Assembly (NCBI RefSeq): GCF_021735925.1
Contig: NZ_WMEA01000002.1
Coordinates: 1-23,438, forward strand
Length of the DNA: 23,438 bases
Reading direction: 5' to 3'
Source of the DNA: Loktanella sp. M215
GTDB lineage: Bacteria; Pseudomonadota; Alphaproteobacteria; Rhodobacterales; Rhodobacteraceae
Shown: positions 1-8,763 of the stretch, one piece after another
Layout: the number at the start of each line of letters is the position of its first letter
How positions within the stretch are numbered: the first letter of the stretch is position 1
Notes under the pieces: model-generated
Told to the model about the DNA's origin: nothing
What the model saw: the letters and a program-made list of their open reading frames with translations, nothing else
Databases searched by the model: none
Translations under genes and position numbers: made by a program

Positions 1-825
1 TCGGACTCACCTGTAGCGACAAGCATAGTGCCATAGCGAGTGATACAGGTTTCTGGACCGTAAGGTGCAAGAGATAGTGCAATAGTTCCATATCCACCAA
101 TCCCACAAAGCTCATCGTAAACCTCTGGTGGGTATATTTAACTGTCAACTTTCAATATCCAGCTTGCGAGTTTCAGAATTCGGAAATATCCTTCTGATAA
201 ATTTCCAGGTTCGTATATCCCCGCTGATCAGGATGAGGGGAATGGGAAGAGGAAAGATACAGTCCCTTCTGGGAAATCAGATGAATTGGACTTGTTCTGG
301 CAAAACCCACAGGATCGTACCCGATTGCTATAACAACTTTACGGTCCTGCACTGAATCGCGAGAAAGTCTGAAGCTAGGTAAAAGCATCCCATGCCTCAT
401 GATTTTCTGATTAAGGCATTTTGGTCGTGCTTCTCGGGGCTCCGTATAGGTAAATATGATATTTTTAGTTTGCAGCGGTAATTTTAGGCAAAGCTTGCAC
501 AGGAAAAAAGAACCTTTTGCGGCATCGAAGTGATGTCAATATTCAGGTTCTCGCCTACACTATCCTTCAGGAACTCTTAATACGAGCTTCAAAATTTCCG
601 GAAACGTGATTGAGTTGAAATTCTATTAATACTAGAATTATTAACGCCATTCCGAAGAAATTCGTTTCCCCTATTAAAAACTTATCTTTCTGTTGATTTT
701 GTCGGCTTCCCACACCGGTCCATGTTCAACCCTCAAAAGATTAGTTCACTAGTTATAGAGCAGAAATTTCCAATCTGACTAATGAGCCCGGTACACCTTT
801 CTTCAGTTGAAATACAACCAATCAT
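1..825 (-). pseudogene. Frame-broken fourth gene of the methyltransferase/PRTase/ATPase operon, cut by the window edge
   Basis: No single frame is open, but joining frames gives a coherent protein. It starts near the ATG at 825-823 with MIGCISTEERC, continues with FLRVEHGPVWEAD, then NLNIDITSMPQKVLF, NIIFTYTEP and KVVIAIGYDPVGF, and near the edge shows LAPYGP followed one frame over by KPVSLAMAL. About six single-base shifts are needed, several in A/T runs (near 735, 675, 570, 495, 165 and 50). From memory, this motif order (an ERC motif, a DITS-P motif, a YT motif and a PyGPKP-like end) belongs to a conserved uncharacterised family found in prokaryotic conflict loci; I cannot name it. It lies downstream of the ATPase on the same strand, so it is probably the last operon gene. 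The start is uncertain, because an in-frame TTG lies about 75 nt further upstream. The C-terminus lies outside the window. Confidence 0.5.
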
Positions 826-946
826 AGACCAATCTGTAGCTACACACCCCGAAAGTATTCTCTCGACACTTCCCCACGCCCTGAATGGCCTACCCTCGCG
901 TATCAATCTTCTACCCCGCCACGAAAATTAAGTGTAAGTTGTTCGT

Positions 947-1209
947 CTATAGGATTACTAATATATTTTTCTTGAGTTTTGAGCGGCTAACACCAGCCGC
1001 TGAAGATACTCGCGCTGAACACATCCAGTCTTCAATATCCTCAATGTTGGAATATATTGGTTCTTTAGTATGAGCAGTTGGAATTTGAAAATAAGGAGTA
1101 AGAATTGAAGACAGAAACCACTTCTGACTTTGTCCTCGGGATCGAGACTTAGAAGTGTGAGAATGTTGCTCAAGAACTCCAAAAGACACGCAATTTTCAA
1201 GGAATGACT
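947..1209 (-). other. Out-of-frame C-terminal tail of the ORC/CDC6-like ATPase
   Basis: The ATPase frame stops at 1210, but the next frame is open from about 1260 to the stop at 947. It encodes a natural-looking continuation: FLFPVKDLEAARHVESFLE, later SFGVLEQHSHTS, KWFLSSILTPYF and TKEPIYSNIEDIEDWM. Adding one C to the CCC run (GGG at 1241-1243 on the + strand) would join the two frames into a protein of about 661 residues. I infer that this is the true C-terminus, probably a winged-helix-like end, lost to one deletion or a sequencing error. No ribosome-binding site suggests separate translation. Confidence 0.55.
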
Positions 1210-2931
1210 CTACATGGCGAGCCGCCTCAAGATCTTTAACGGGAAGAGAAAATCCGTTCTCCCCGGATATGACATACTTTTATCACGCGTCAGCCGATCC
1301 CTTATCGCTGTGCCAAGAACGTTAGCGAACCGATGTCGGTCATCACCTCCTTTTGGCTCAGCGCGAACCTTCCTAAACCAATATTCACTAGCTGAATGAA
1401 TCCCAGTAGCCTGTGTAAGAGGATCAATCCCCTTTGGAAAAATCTGCGAAGACTCACTAGTACTTCGTAGATACTCGGCCCAAATGAATTGGCAAATACT
1501 CAGAAATACAAATATGTTTTTTCCAGAGAGCAAAACAATATCAGGCGCACCATACCAGACAAGCTTTTGCCTACATGTTGAAAAAACCTGCATTAATGCC
1601 TGTTGTTTACGCTCCTTCTTCCACCAAACTTTACTTTGCCAAGGTTCTGACATGATTAACTCAGGCGAAATATCAATGGAATCAATATTCTGACGCGTCC
1701 AAGCCTCACCAAGTTTTGCACTTATCGGATTCGTCCGAGATACCTCTGAAAGGGCATTTTTGATCAGTGGTGAAACTTGGAAATCTGATGAAATTACTCG
1801 TTTTCCACTATCGCGGATGAACGTAGCCACCTTATCTTCAGCAGAAGCGCGTTTTCCGAAAAGATATGTTAATTTGCTGCCTTTTGGCAAGCAATCGAAC
1901 TCGGCGAATCTCAGCCGTCTATCAAATACGTCCTCACATAAGTCTTGAAACAACGTTCTTCGATTCTCGCCGCCTCGCAAAATCTTGATGATATCAACAA
2001 GCTCATATTCCCTCCCCTCTTCAGTAAAGGAGTTGTTTCCAAATCCCTGAAGGCCCTTCAGCATTGAATACGGTCTTGCTCCGACTCTATATGATACTCT
2101 TTTATCGCGATTTCCCAGCATTCTCATTATCACGCTGCGAAAAATCGGAGTTCCTAATTCGCCATTATCCCGCTCCAAATCCATCAAATCTTCAAATTGA
2201 TCTATGGTGATAAAAATTGGTAAGTCGATCGGTATGATTCCACTGGACTTTAAAGCATCTGCAATGCTTCCAATTGGATCACCGGGCTTCGTCTTTGTAA
2301 AATTAAGGCTTTTAGGAAAGTCAGAATTATAATTTAGAAAACTTTCGTACTGAAGAATTCTATTAGAAATTACCTTCCTCAGTGCATGAAATGTATCGAC
2401 ATTATCAAGAACACCGAACCAGCACGAATCCTTTTTTAATTTCTGAGCGAAATTATTAAGCTTCGTTTCCGAAATTTCGGCGCCGATAAAATCGGCTAAC
2501 TTAGCGCCGCGATCGGACCAGAGAAGCTCAATATTTGTCAAAAGATCGTCGACTATCCAGTAATTTAGATAGTCTCCAAAGAATAAACCTAATATATTCT
2601 TGTTGCTATCTACTTCTTCAGATATTGATCTCTGGCCGAAATCTAAAGCACCACTTGACCGAAGAACGATACTTGCAGATAAAAACTTCGAGCAATGAAC
2701 TGGTAATGGCCAAGGTTCAGAACTATTTTTATAAGCAATCAAAACTTCTGGTTTTAATAAATTCAGTAAGGCTGATTTTCCGGAACCTTGCAGGCCAGTT
2801 AATACTACACTACCAGGTTGGAACAGCTCATGCGTTTTACTTTCACGGAGTAAAACGGGACTAAAGATCTCTACAAACCTATCAGCTGGTATTGATTCAG
2901 TATGATATAGATTGTTGAAAGGATTAGTCAT
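1210..2931 (-). CDS. ORC/CDC6-like P-loop ATPase of a PRTase/methyltransferase conflict operon
   Basis: A 573-residue P-loop ATPase, probably the motor or sensor of a defence-type operon. A Walker A motif (GLQGSGKS, residues 46-53) and a Walker B motif (IFITIDQFED, about 239-248) are plain, and VSYRVGARPYS (about 279-289) could hold an arginine sensor. There is no signal peptide or membrane segment, so it should be cytoplasmic. The start codon overlaps the stop of the upstream phosphoribosyltransferase-like gene (ATGA, 2928-2931), which implies translational coupling. The pairing with a PRTase-CE-like protein matches the ORC-CDC6/PRTase-CE association predicted by comparative genomics of prokaryotic conflict systems; I rely on memory for that. 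The visible stop seems premature, since a plausible C-terminus continues in another frame to 947. Family assignment is moderate; the ATPase call is strong. Confidence 0.75.
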   Translation of the reverse strand: MTNPFNNLYHTESIPADRFVEIFSPVLLRESKTHELFQPGSVVLTGLQGSGKSALLNLLKPEVLIAYKNSSEPWPLPVHCSKFLSASIVLRSSGALDFGQRSISEEVDSNKNILGLFFGDYLNYWIVDDLLTNIELLWSDRGAKLADFIGAEISETKLNNFAQKLKKDSCWFGVLDNVDTFHALRKVISNRILQYESFLNYNSDFPKSLNFTKTKPGDPIGSIADALKSSGIIPIDLPIFITIDQFEDLMDLERDNGELGTPIFRSVIMRMLGNRDKRVSYRVGARPYSMLKGLQGFGNNSFTEEGREYELVDIIKILRGGENRRTLFQDLCEDVFDRRLRFAEFDCLPKGSKLTYLFGKRASAEDKVATFIRDSGKRVISSDFQVSPLIKNALSEVSRTNPISAKLGEAWTRQNIDSIDISPELIMSEPWQSKVWWKKERKQQALMQVFSTCRQKLVWYGAPDIVLLSGKNIFVFLSICQFIWAEYLRSTSESSQIFPKGIDPLTQATGIHSASEYWFRKVRAEPKGGDDRHRFANVLGTAIRDRLTRDKSMSYPGRTDFLFPLKILRRLAM

Positions 2932-3959
2932 GGCGTCACCTCTAAAGCTTCCCTTGATGTTCTCAAAAAAAGTGGTTCCCAGTATCCCGCTCGCCTGCGA
3001 TGGATAAGAGGTATAGTATTATCCGGGCAATTTGTCGATGTAACAATGAAGCCACCAGTAGCTCCTTGCTGATTGACGCCGTCAAAACCAAATGGCCCAA
3101 AATCTTGAGGAGATCCGGGGATAACTACCTTTGGATGGACGACGTTTGCAGTTTTCCTAATTGTTGGAAAATCCGGGTGTTCGCCATCTATTGCATTTTT
3201 AGTTATGAAACATTTTTGAGGTATTTCAAGGACAGGACTAAAACTAAAGTTTCTATATTGTCTCTGTAACCTTAGTGCTAACTGGGCACCCGCGGGGCAG
3301 ATATACATAGGACAGAACAAAACTTTTATATTCCGATCGACATTACACGCAAGCTTTAGAAAGGGCTCAACTTGCGAACCGCTGCCAACGAAATCTTCAA
3401 ATAAAACTATGTGGCTTATGTTTTCACCAAGATTCCGGACAATTTCGGTATCTATAAATTGCTGTCGCTGCCATGATTTACGATGAGCATACCATGTATA
3501 TCGTGGCCTTCCGTGTAGATTATTTTTTCCCAAAAAGCTACGTAGCCCAAAACTGTCAGTAATCTCAGTGAGCAAAGTCCTATTTAATATTGATTTTAAA
3601 TCTGCATCTGCCGTTGTAGAGAATACATTTAATTTTTGATCGTTCATCAACCAAGATACTACGTGACGGCTGAATGCTGTTCGGTAAGCTGCATCAAGTT
3701 CATTGTCGCCAAAGAAAATTAGGTGACGCAATAGTACAAATAAAGATTTCTGGTCGTCATCAGTTTCTGCAGATCCAATCCATCGCGCCAACCGGAAGAT
3801 AAAATCTCCATGACCACCATGTTTTGTGACGTCATATTCATTATAGAGCTCTCGTGACAAAAACTCTATGTCCTTCTTAATATCACTTATGCCAATGGAT
3901 CCGTCGTAGTCTTCTTGGCACCAAATCTGTAGTTTCCGTTGTAGTTCAATAGGTGTCAT
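2928..3959 (-). CDS. Phosphoribosyltransferase-like protein (PRTase-CE type)
   Basis: A 343-residue soluble protein with a PRPP-binding-loop-like motif at residues 184-196, IVLFEDFVGSGSQ. It is a hydrophobic strand followed by acidic E188-D189 and a GSGS loop, resembling the DD-x(3)-TG-T signature of type I phosphoribosyltransferases. The N-terminal 180 residues are helical and unassigned, and a second strand pattern (KVLFCPMYICPAGAQ) follows the loop. Classical purine or pyrimidine salvage enzymes are shorter and stand alone. This one sits between a DNA methyltransferase and a P-loop ATPase with 4-nt overlaps on both sides (3956-3959 and 2928-2931), as in the predicted PRTase-CE conflict systems. 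The substrate is unknown; acting on a nucleotide or a base-derived signal is only a guess. The frame is intact. Confidence 0.72.
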   Translation of the reverse strand: MTPIELQRKLQIWCQEDYDGSIGISDIKKDIEFLSRELYNEYDVTKHGGHGDFIFRLARWIGSAETDDDQKSLFVLLRHLIFFGDNELDAAYRTAFSRHVVSWLMNDQKLNVFSTTADADLKSILNRTLLTEITDSFGLRSFLGKNNLHGRPRYTWYAHRKSWQRQQFIDTEIVRNLGENISHIVLFEDFVGSGSQVEPFLKLACNVDRNIKVLFCPMYICPAGAQLALRLQRQYRNFSFSPVLEIPQKCFITKNAIDGEHPDFPTIRKTANVVHPKVVIPGSPQDFGPFGFDGVNQQGATGGFIVTSTNCPDNTIPLIHRRRAGYWEPLFLRTSREALEVTP

Positions 3960-5188
3960 CTTTTAAACCATTCATCACGTATATATTCAGCAATTTGTAT
4001 GGAAAAACTTGGTGGTACGGCATTTCCGATCATTCTGAAGTTTACTTGATCTGAGCCGAAGAATTTATAACTATCAGGAAAACTTTGTATGCGTGCTGCT
4101 TCACGCACAGTAAAACCTCGGTGTTGATCAGGATGTAAGAAATACCGTGGTTGCCCAAATCTCGTGTCAACTGTTGGCGATACATCATTCCAATGTGGGC
4201 GTCTATATTTTCCATTAAAAGTGTGCGTTATATCGATATAATCTTCGACACGCTTAGCATATCCTTTTTTAATAAGACTATTTAAGATCTCGCTAGTATC
4301 TGATCCATATGACTTATCAATATAATAAGGCTCTACTGGATCGGCATCGCCGTTGCTCCGCCGGCGGTTTTGCCGCCGTAGTCTGGAAATGATCTCTAGT
4401 ATTGATATCTCCGTATCATTAACTTGCCCGAATACTTCTGGTATATTCCATGTGTGAATTGAAGATATACCACACCTAACGTTTGATAATTTTTGACCTT
4501 GAGAAATTCGCCGCGAAATCTTATAGTCATTACCCTCTTCTGAAAGGGGATAAATTTGACCATTTATAATATCTTCAGACCCTCTAAGAATGTCACTTAG
4601 CCTCTTGGGACTTTTATGCTTTAGGTTTAGGTTCAGTGGCTTCTCGTCTAAAACGGCGGTTATCAGGACTCTGGTCCGAGATTGAGCTATTCCAAAATCA
4701 GAGACGAGATAGGACTTGGACGTTACCTTGTAATCTGAACTTTCCAGCTTCGAGACGGTTTCTTCATAATGATATTTATTAGTGGGGCTAAGTAGGCCCT
4801 TAACGTTTTCAATCAATACCAACTTTGGTTTGGCAAGACATGCGATTTCTGCGACGTTTAGCAGATGCTTGTTTCTTTCATCTGTTGGATCATTTTTTCC
4901 GGCGGTAGAAAAACCCTGACAAGGTGGACCAGCTATTAATATGTCAGATTCAGATACCTTTTGAATTACGTCGGCGTCTGGCTTGCTTAGGTCAGCTAAC
5001 CTCACAGTTGCGCCTGTGTTTCTCTGAAGTGTTTCCAATGCATTTACGTCGTGATCAAATGAGCAATGCTGTTGAAATCCGGCTCGTTCGAAGCCTAAAT
5101 CTAAACCGCCACAACCGCTGTATAAGCTGGCATATTTAATTTTTACTGGCACTTGTATGTCGGGTCCCGATCTGGATGTACTGAGCAA
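3956..5188 (-). CDS. DNA (cytosine-5)-methyltransferase, first gene of the conflict operon
   Basis: A 410-residue C5-cytosine methyltransferase that would transfer a methyl group from SAM to cytosine in a specific DNA site. Conserved blocks are in order: motif I SLYSGCGGLDLGFERAGF (from residue 21), motif IV GPPCQGFSTAGKND with catalytic Cys90, motif VI ENVKG (127-131), motif VIII QSRTRVLI, a variable target-recognition region, and motif X RMIGNAVPPSFS near the end. The target is unknown. The only open upstream start is a TTG at 5188 with AAGGAG unusually close (2 nt); a GTG just before VPVKIKYA is the alternative. The stop overlaps the next start (ATGA). No restriction nuclease follows. Downstream genes encode a PRTase-like protein and an ATPase, so the methyltransferase may mark self DNA for them. 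The 289 bp upstream hold no clear gene and should carry the promoter. Confidence 0.88.
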   Translation of the reverse strand: MLSTSRSGPDIQVPVKIKYASLYSGCGGLDLGFERAGFQQHCSFDHDVNALETLQRNTGATVRLADLSKPDADVIQKVSESDILIAGPPCQGFSTAGKNDPTDERNKHLLNVAEIACLAKPKLVLIENVKGLLSPTNKYHYEETVSKLESSDYKVTSKSYLVSDFGIAQSRTRVLITAVLDEKPLNLNLKHKSPKRLSDILRGSEDIINGQIYPLSEEGNDYKISRRISQGQKLSNVRCGISSIHTWNIPEVFGQVNDTEISILEIISRLRRQNRRRSNGDADPVEPYYIDKSYGSDTSEILNSLIKKGYAKRVEDYIDITHTFNGKYRRPHWNDVSPTVDTRFGQPRYFLHPDQHRGFTVREAARIQSFPDSYKFFGSDQVNFRMIGNAVPPSFSIQIAEYIRDEWFKR

Positions 5189-5477
5189 GACTCCTTGCTG
5201 TCGTATGGTTCATTCCTGTATCAAACCTGAAGGAGATCTGAGACCAGCTTTGGTGATAGTTAAGGTGCCAAGGTATGTTTGGCTATGCGAGCAGCTTATG
5301 TGCGTCTTCGAAAAGGTTTTTCGAGCTGGCAATGCCGTTGTGGCTTTCGAAACCGGATGAAACGTACGCCGTATGAGTATGTTGGTCGGTAGCATGGTTT
5401 GATGAGGCCAAGGTGTCTAGGTTTTGTGAACGATCGTAGGGCGGGGATCCTTGATAAGTACTTGACGCTGAAGTTAC

Positions 5478-6410
5478 CTATGCTTTTAGTGCTAGGATGG
5501 AAGTTGCGAATGTTGGTATACCCATTACATCAAGGCCGGGCGTCGAAACTCTTATAGATCCTGTGTTATTAGGCTCTTCATACTGAAACGTAGAGAGACT
5601 GGAGAACTTGAGGCCGCTTCCTGTAAGCTTGGTCTTCGCTTCCTGCACCAGAGTATCGCGATAACTGTCAATATCGTTCGAAACCACTCGGTTAACCAGT
5701 TGCAACACCCCACCAGTATGAAGCAGCCGTGATGCGAGTTCGAGCTGTCTTCTTTCGAGTGCTTCGCGGTTTTCACGATCAGAGTGAATACCAATCTCAT
5801 TGTAGATTTTGGTCATGCTTCGGGCCTTGTGTACACCCATGAACCACATCGTTACTGCATCAAACGGACTTTGCTCTTCAAGCCAGATTTCGAACTGCGG
5901 ATCACGAAGTAACATGTCTGCGTTAATAACAGAGATTTCGCTTGGAGCGGGTATACGTCCTTTTCGGACTTCTATACTAAATTGGCCGCTCAATTGCCGT
6001 TTAGATTTGAGGCGCTGATGTGCCATTGGGATTAACTCTAAGCCGAGTAGCTTTACTGCTCCCGAAATACAATCGGGGTTCTCATCAACGCCAACGATCG
6101 AGCTTTGTAAAGGTGGTAGTTCGGATTTTTATAGCTTCAATCCCATGCCCGAGACCGCAACCTATATCAAAAACTTTTTGATATTTCCAACCGAGACAAG
6201 ATTGAGCGCTAGCTGATGATAGAGGCCTTGGGCCTTATATCGTTCCGCATTTTGGTTCCACCCACTAGCGTAACGCGCTTGAGCAACCTGAAGCTGCTTG
6301 TGCGGCGGTGCGGAGAGGATGGGACCATGACAGTCGTTGTGAAGATCACCGCTGCCGCAGGGACAGGGCTCATGTGGTTGAAAGTCCATCATACGCCCTA
6401 ATCGACCCAA
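5478..6410 (-). pseudogene. SEC-C zinc-motif / SAM-dependent methyltransferase fusion, frame-broken twice
   Basis: The reading is split into three frames but reassembles to about 310 residues with no net length change. The N-terminus carries a SEC-C zinc motif (PCPCGSGDLHNDCHG). It is followed by methyltransferase motif I, VFDIGCGLGHG, then SSIVGVDENPDC as motif II, NADMLLRDP, FDAVTMWFMGVH as motif IV, and LLHTGGVLQLVNRV. The first break, near 6175, needs one extra base between AAAAAG and TTTTT. The second is an extra A in a five-base run (6126-6130 on the + strand). The two shifts compensate, so a single pair of homopolymer errors would explain it. The annotated start is TTG at 6410 with AAAGG upstream; ATG at 6392 or 6389 is also possible. 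The substrate is unknown. It points toward the methyltransferase operon at 5188 and may belong to the same island. Confidence 0.7.
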
Positions 6411-7103
6411 TTAACCTTTGCTTTGAGGCATACTCATAAACCAGTCGTTTGGAAAAGTAAGTCATCAAACCGCTAAGCTCATCACGCCGCATGGAGTGGT
6501 CACCGCCCTCCCTGATGGTATCTTAACACACCTTAAGGGGTATTTTTAAGGAGTCAGGCATGGGCCTGAACATGACTGCCCTCCTTCTTTTTGTCCCTGT
6601 GCAGCTGAACTATGCAAGCTTTTTGATATACGCTTGTACGGCCGGAAGTGGACTGTGCCCCACCGTACGTCGAAAGGCCGCTTCGAGCGCAAATGACCAC
6701 ATCCGGAGGTTGGTAGTTTTTATGTATTAAGGCTCTGCGCAAGTTTCGTGTCGCGAGCGAAGGGGCTGCCCTCGTACGACGTAACCTTCACTGCCTGACA
6801 TCCAATGAGCAGGTTGTGCTGGTTACTGACCTTAGCTGCAAATGGTACGAACGGCTACTTTGAGGCAATGACACCTTGCCATAAACTGTCATTTTTTCCA
6901 GTGACAGAGACTGTGGGCGCAACCGGCCGAAAACCTGCCCGAGCTGAGGTAACTAGCTTCAGGGGCCTTGTTTTCAGCCTTGCGGCTTGCAGGCCGCACC
7001 AGCCTCTTGACGCAGGATCCTGTTCGTCTCCTAGTTTGCAGCGGCGAAGGCTGCTCCGAAGAACAGGCACCAGCTCAGTCGGACTTAATCGCAGACACGT
7101 CAC
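6411..7103. other. Gene-free spacer of about 690 bp
   Basis: I see no convincing gene on either strand; the short open frames lack ribosome-binding sites and recognisable motifs. It contains a 6-bp hairpin (TCAGGC/GCCTGA, 6554-6569) and one copy of the 18-bp direct repeat shared with the recombinase upstream region. The left end must hold the promoter of the SEC-C methyltransferase gene, and the right end the transcription stop of the operon ending at 7104. Confidence 0.5.
6612..6629 (+). repeat. 18-bp direct repeat, copy 1
   Basis: ATGCAAGCTTTTTGATAT occurs here and again at 11027-11044 in the same orientation, 4.4 kb apart. Looser similarity continues for about 13 bp to the right of both copies (7 to 8 of the next 13 bases match). 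The second copy lies about 130 bp upstream of a tyrosine recombinase gene. The pair could be recombination sites bounding a mobile block; this is inference. Confidence 0.6.
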
Positions 7104-8025
7104 TCAGAAGGGCAGGGTGACAGTGTTTAGCCATTGCAGTGCTGTCTCTACCACTTGGCCAATCTTCTCACCGACAAGAACCCCTGCGAGCTGAACAGTG
7201 ACGCCGCCGACGACCGCGACACCGCCCGCTGAGCCAATCGTCGCCATGAAGCTGTCGACGGACTTGTCGAGTTTCTTGCCCATCCAGAAGAGGACTTTTT
7301 GCAGCCGTCCTGTTGCCTCGAGCACGACCTCTACGTCGGGCTTTTCGTTAGCTAGCTCTGCATCCATCTGGTCGATGGCATCGGTTGCTTCGATCTTCAG
7401 CTCGACCGTCAGTGCCGGTTGCTCTGGCGGTTGATTGTGCCCAATCCCGCCATGCGACGGCGGGTCTTGAGCAAGGAGCGCGCGCAGCTCCGCTAGTTTG
7501 CGGCGCAATGCCACGCGTTCCTCGTGTTCAAACGGATCGCCAAAGGCGGGAACGACGCCGTTTTCTATCCGCCGCTGAATATCTTCTAAGGCCGGTGAAG
7601 GGGGGCTCGTTATAGTGTTCGGCCATTGCCCCGTCGCGGGCGGCTATCTGATCAGGATGATTTGGACCTGGGGCCCATTCTATCGTGCCGTCTGATTGTA
7701 CCTCTAGGACGGCTTCCTGAATAACCTCAAAGGGCACTATGTCGCTAAACTCGTCTTGGAGCTGTTCGTCGGCATCGTAGGGTCCGCCCCAAGGATAGCG
7801 ATAGGGAGAGTCGCCAGGGTCTTCCTTGTCCGCGTAGGGCATCTCGTTCTGAGGGTCTTCAAACATGCCTCGAAACCAGTGGACCATATACTCGATCTGC
7901 TTCGTCCGAGCGAAGCGCTTGAGCCTAGACGAGGTAACGTAGTTCTCTGGATCGTCCGGTGAGTAATATCGGGCTGCCACGTCCTGTCTTTCGTTAAAGG
8001 TTCGGGCCCACGTCGCTAATGTCAC
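7104..8025 (-). pseudogene. Hypothetical protein with GGIGHNQPPE motif, one frameshift
   Basis: Two overlapping frames join into a protein of about 306 residues if one C is removed from a six-base run (GGGGGG at 7600-7605 on the + strand), giving NEPPSPALEDIQRRIENGV at the junction. The N-terminal half is acidic and Tyr/Trp-rich. The C-terminal half contains GGIGHNQPPE, a motif I recall from many unassigned alphaproteobacterial plasmid and phage proteins, then a helical region and a Gly/Val-rich hydrophobic stretch (SAGGVAVVGGVTVQLAGVLVG) that may sit in or on a membrane. The start is GTG at 8025, overlapping the stop of the preceding gene by 4 nt. It is the last gene of the four-gene operon starting at 9285. 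I do not recognise its function. Confidence 0.6.
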
Positions 8026-8282
8026 CGCATTGATGTAAGCGATGTACTTACCGCCTCGTACCGTTTCATCTCGACCACCGGCAGGACAAGAGCCTTTATA
8101 CGCTTAAGGTAGTCAGCTCTCCTAGGGGCACGAGCAAATCCCAACATATCGCGCAGTAAACAGTCGTTTTTAGGAATTCCAATCAAAATCTTCAATCTCC
8201 CGCCAAGGATTAGCACTGAGTGCCACAAACGGTGGTTTTCGGGCCCCAGAGTAAGGCAGAGTGACCTAGAAGGAGGGATCAC
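8022..8282 (-). CDS. Hypothetical protein, 86 residues
   Basis: A small basic protein (KRIKALVLPVVEMKRYEA near the end) with no motif that I recognise. It starts with GTG overlapping the stop of the gene before it (8279-8282) and ends overlapping the GTG of the next gene (8022-8025), so translation of the whole operon appears coupled. The overlaps support it as real even though the protein is short. A hidden frameshift cannot be excluded, given how many there are nearby. Confidence 0.5.
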   Translation of the reverse strand: MIPPSRSLCLTLGPENHRLWHSVLILGGRLKILIGIPKNDCLLRDMLGFARAPRRADYLKRIKALVLPVVEMKRYEAVSTSLTSMR

Positions 8283-8752
8283 AAGACCAGCTTCGAGGGA
8301 TCGACACCTGCGTCTTCTAGTCGTCGCCTGGCGGCAAGCTGCACCTCCGGATTGAACTCCTTACTGTGTTTTAGGACCAGTGCCTCGCCGGTAAGCTCGG
8401 GGCAGCCATAGTCGATCAAGATCCTGAAGCCGTCTGTCGGGGTCTTGCTGGTCGCGAACCCGATCAGGGTCTCCTTTACGCCGACACGGGCGACCTTCTG
8501 GCGCGTCCGGGACAGCCTGATGGTCTTTCCTCGCTCCTCGCTGTGCATCTCCTCAAATGCGTGGATCGTCTTCCAGAAGTCGTGCTCGAGCGTGCCGGGC
8601 TCTTCTTTCGGAAGTATCTCCACCAAGCGCCGGAAGGCGGCTTCCTCTACATCGGTCGCGCTGAGCCTGCGGGCATTGGCTCTAAAGTTGCGGAGCTTGG
8701 CGGGGTCCGTAGTGGCCGCGATCGCGATCAGGACGTTCTTGTGATCAGCCAT
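8279..8752 (-). CDS. Conserved hypothetical protein, 157 residues
   Basis: A soluble, charged, largely helical protein beginning MADHKNVLIAIAATTDPAKL and ending ARRRLEDAGVDPSKLVL. It has no catalytic motif that I can identify. The start lies 11 bp after the stop of the RHH-like gene at 8764, and its stop overlaps the next start by 4 nt. Codon use and GC content match the neighbouring operon genes and differ from the AT-rich left end. The role is unknown; its position behind a small DNA-binding-like protein suggests co-regulation. Confidence 0.6.
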   Translation of the reverse strand: MADHKNVLIAIAATTDPAKLRNFRANARRLSATDVEEAAFRRLVEILPKEEPGTLEHDFWKTIHAFEEMHSEERGKTIRLSRTRQKVARVGVKETLIGFATSKTPTDGFRILIDYGCPELTGEALVLKHSKEFNPEVQLAARRRLEDAGVDPSKLVL

Positions 8753-8763
8753 GGGGGTTCCGC

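Noticed and set aside
5210..5395. Open frame of 61 residues on the minus strand before the first methyltransferase
   Set aside because: No motif or ribosome-binding site; the region is more likely the operon leader.
6554..6569. Small hairpin TCAGGC-ATGG-GCCTGA as a terminator
   Set aside because: The stem is only 6 bp, with no T-run and no gene ending nearby on either strand.
6805..7194. Open frame of 129 residues on the plus strand
   Set aside because: It overlaps the end of the 306-residue protein antisense, has a Ser/Arg/Thr-rich composition, and lacks a ribosome-binding site.
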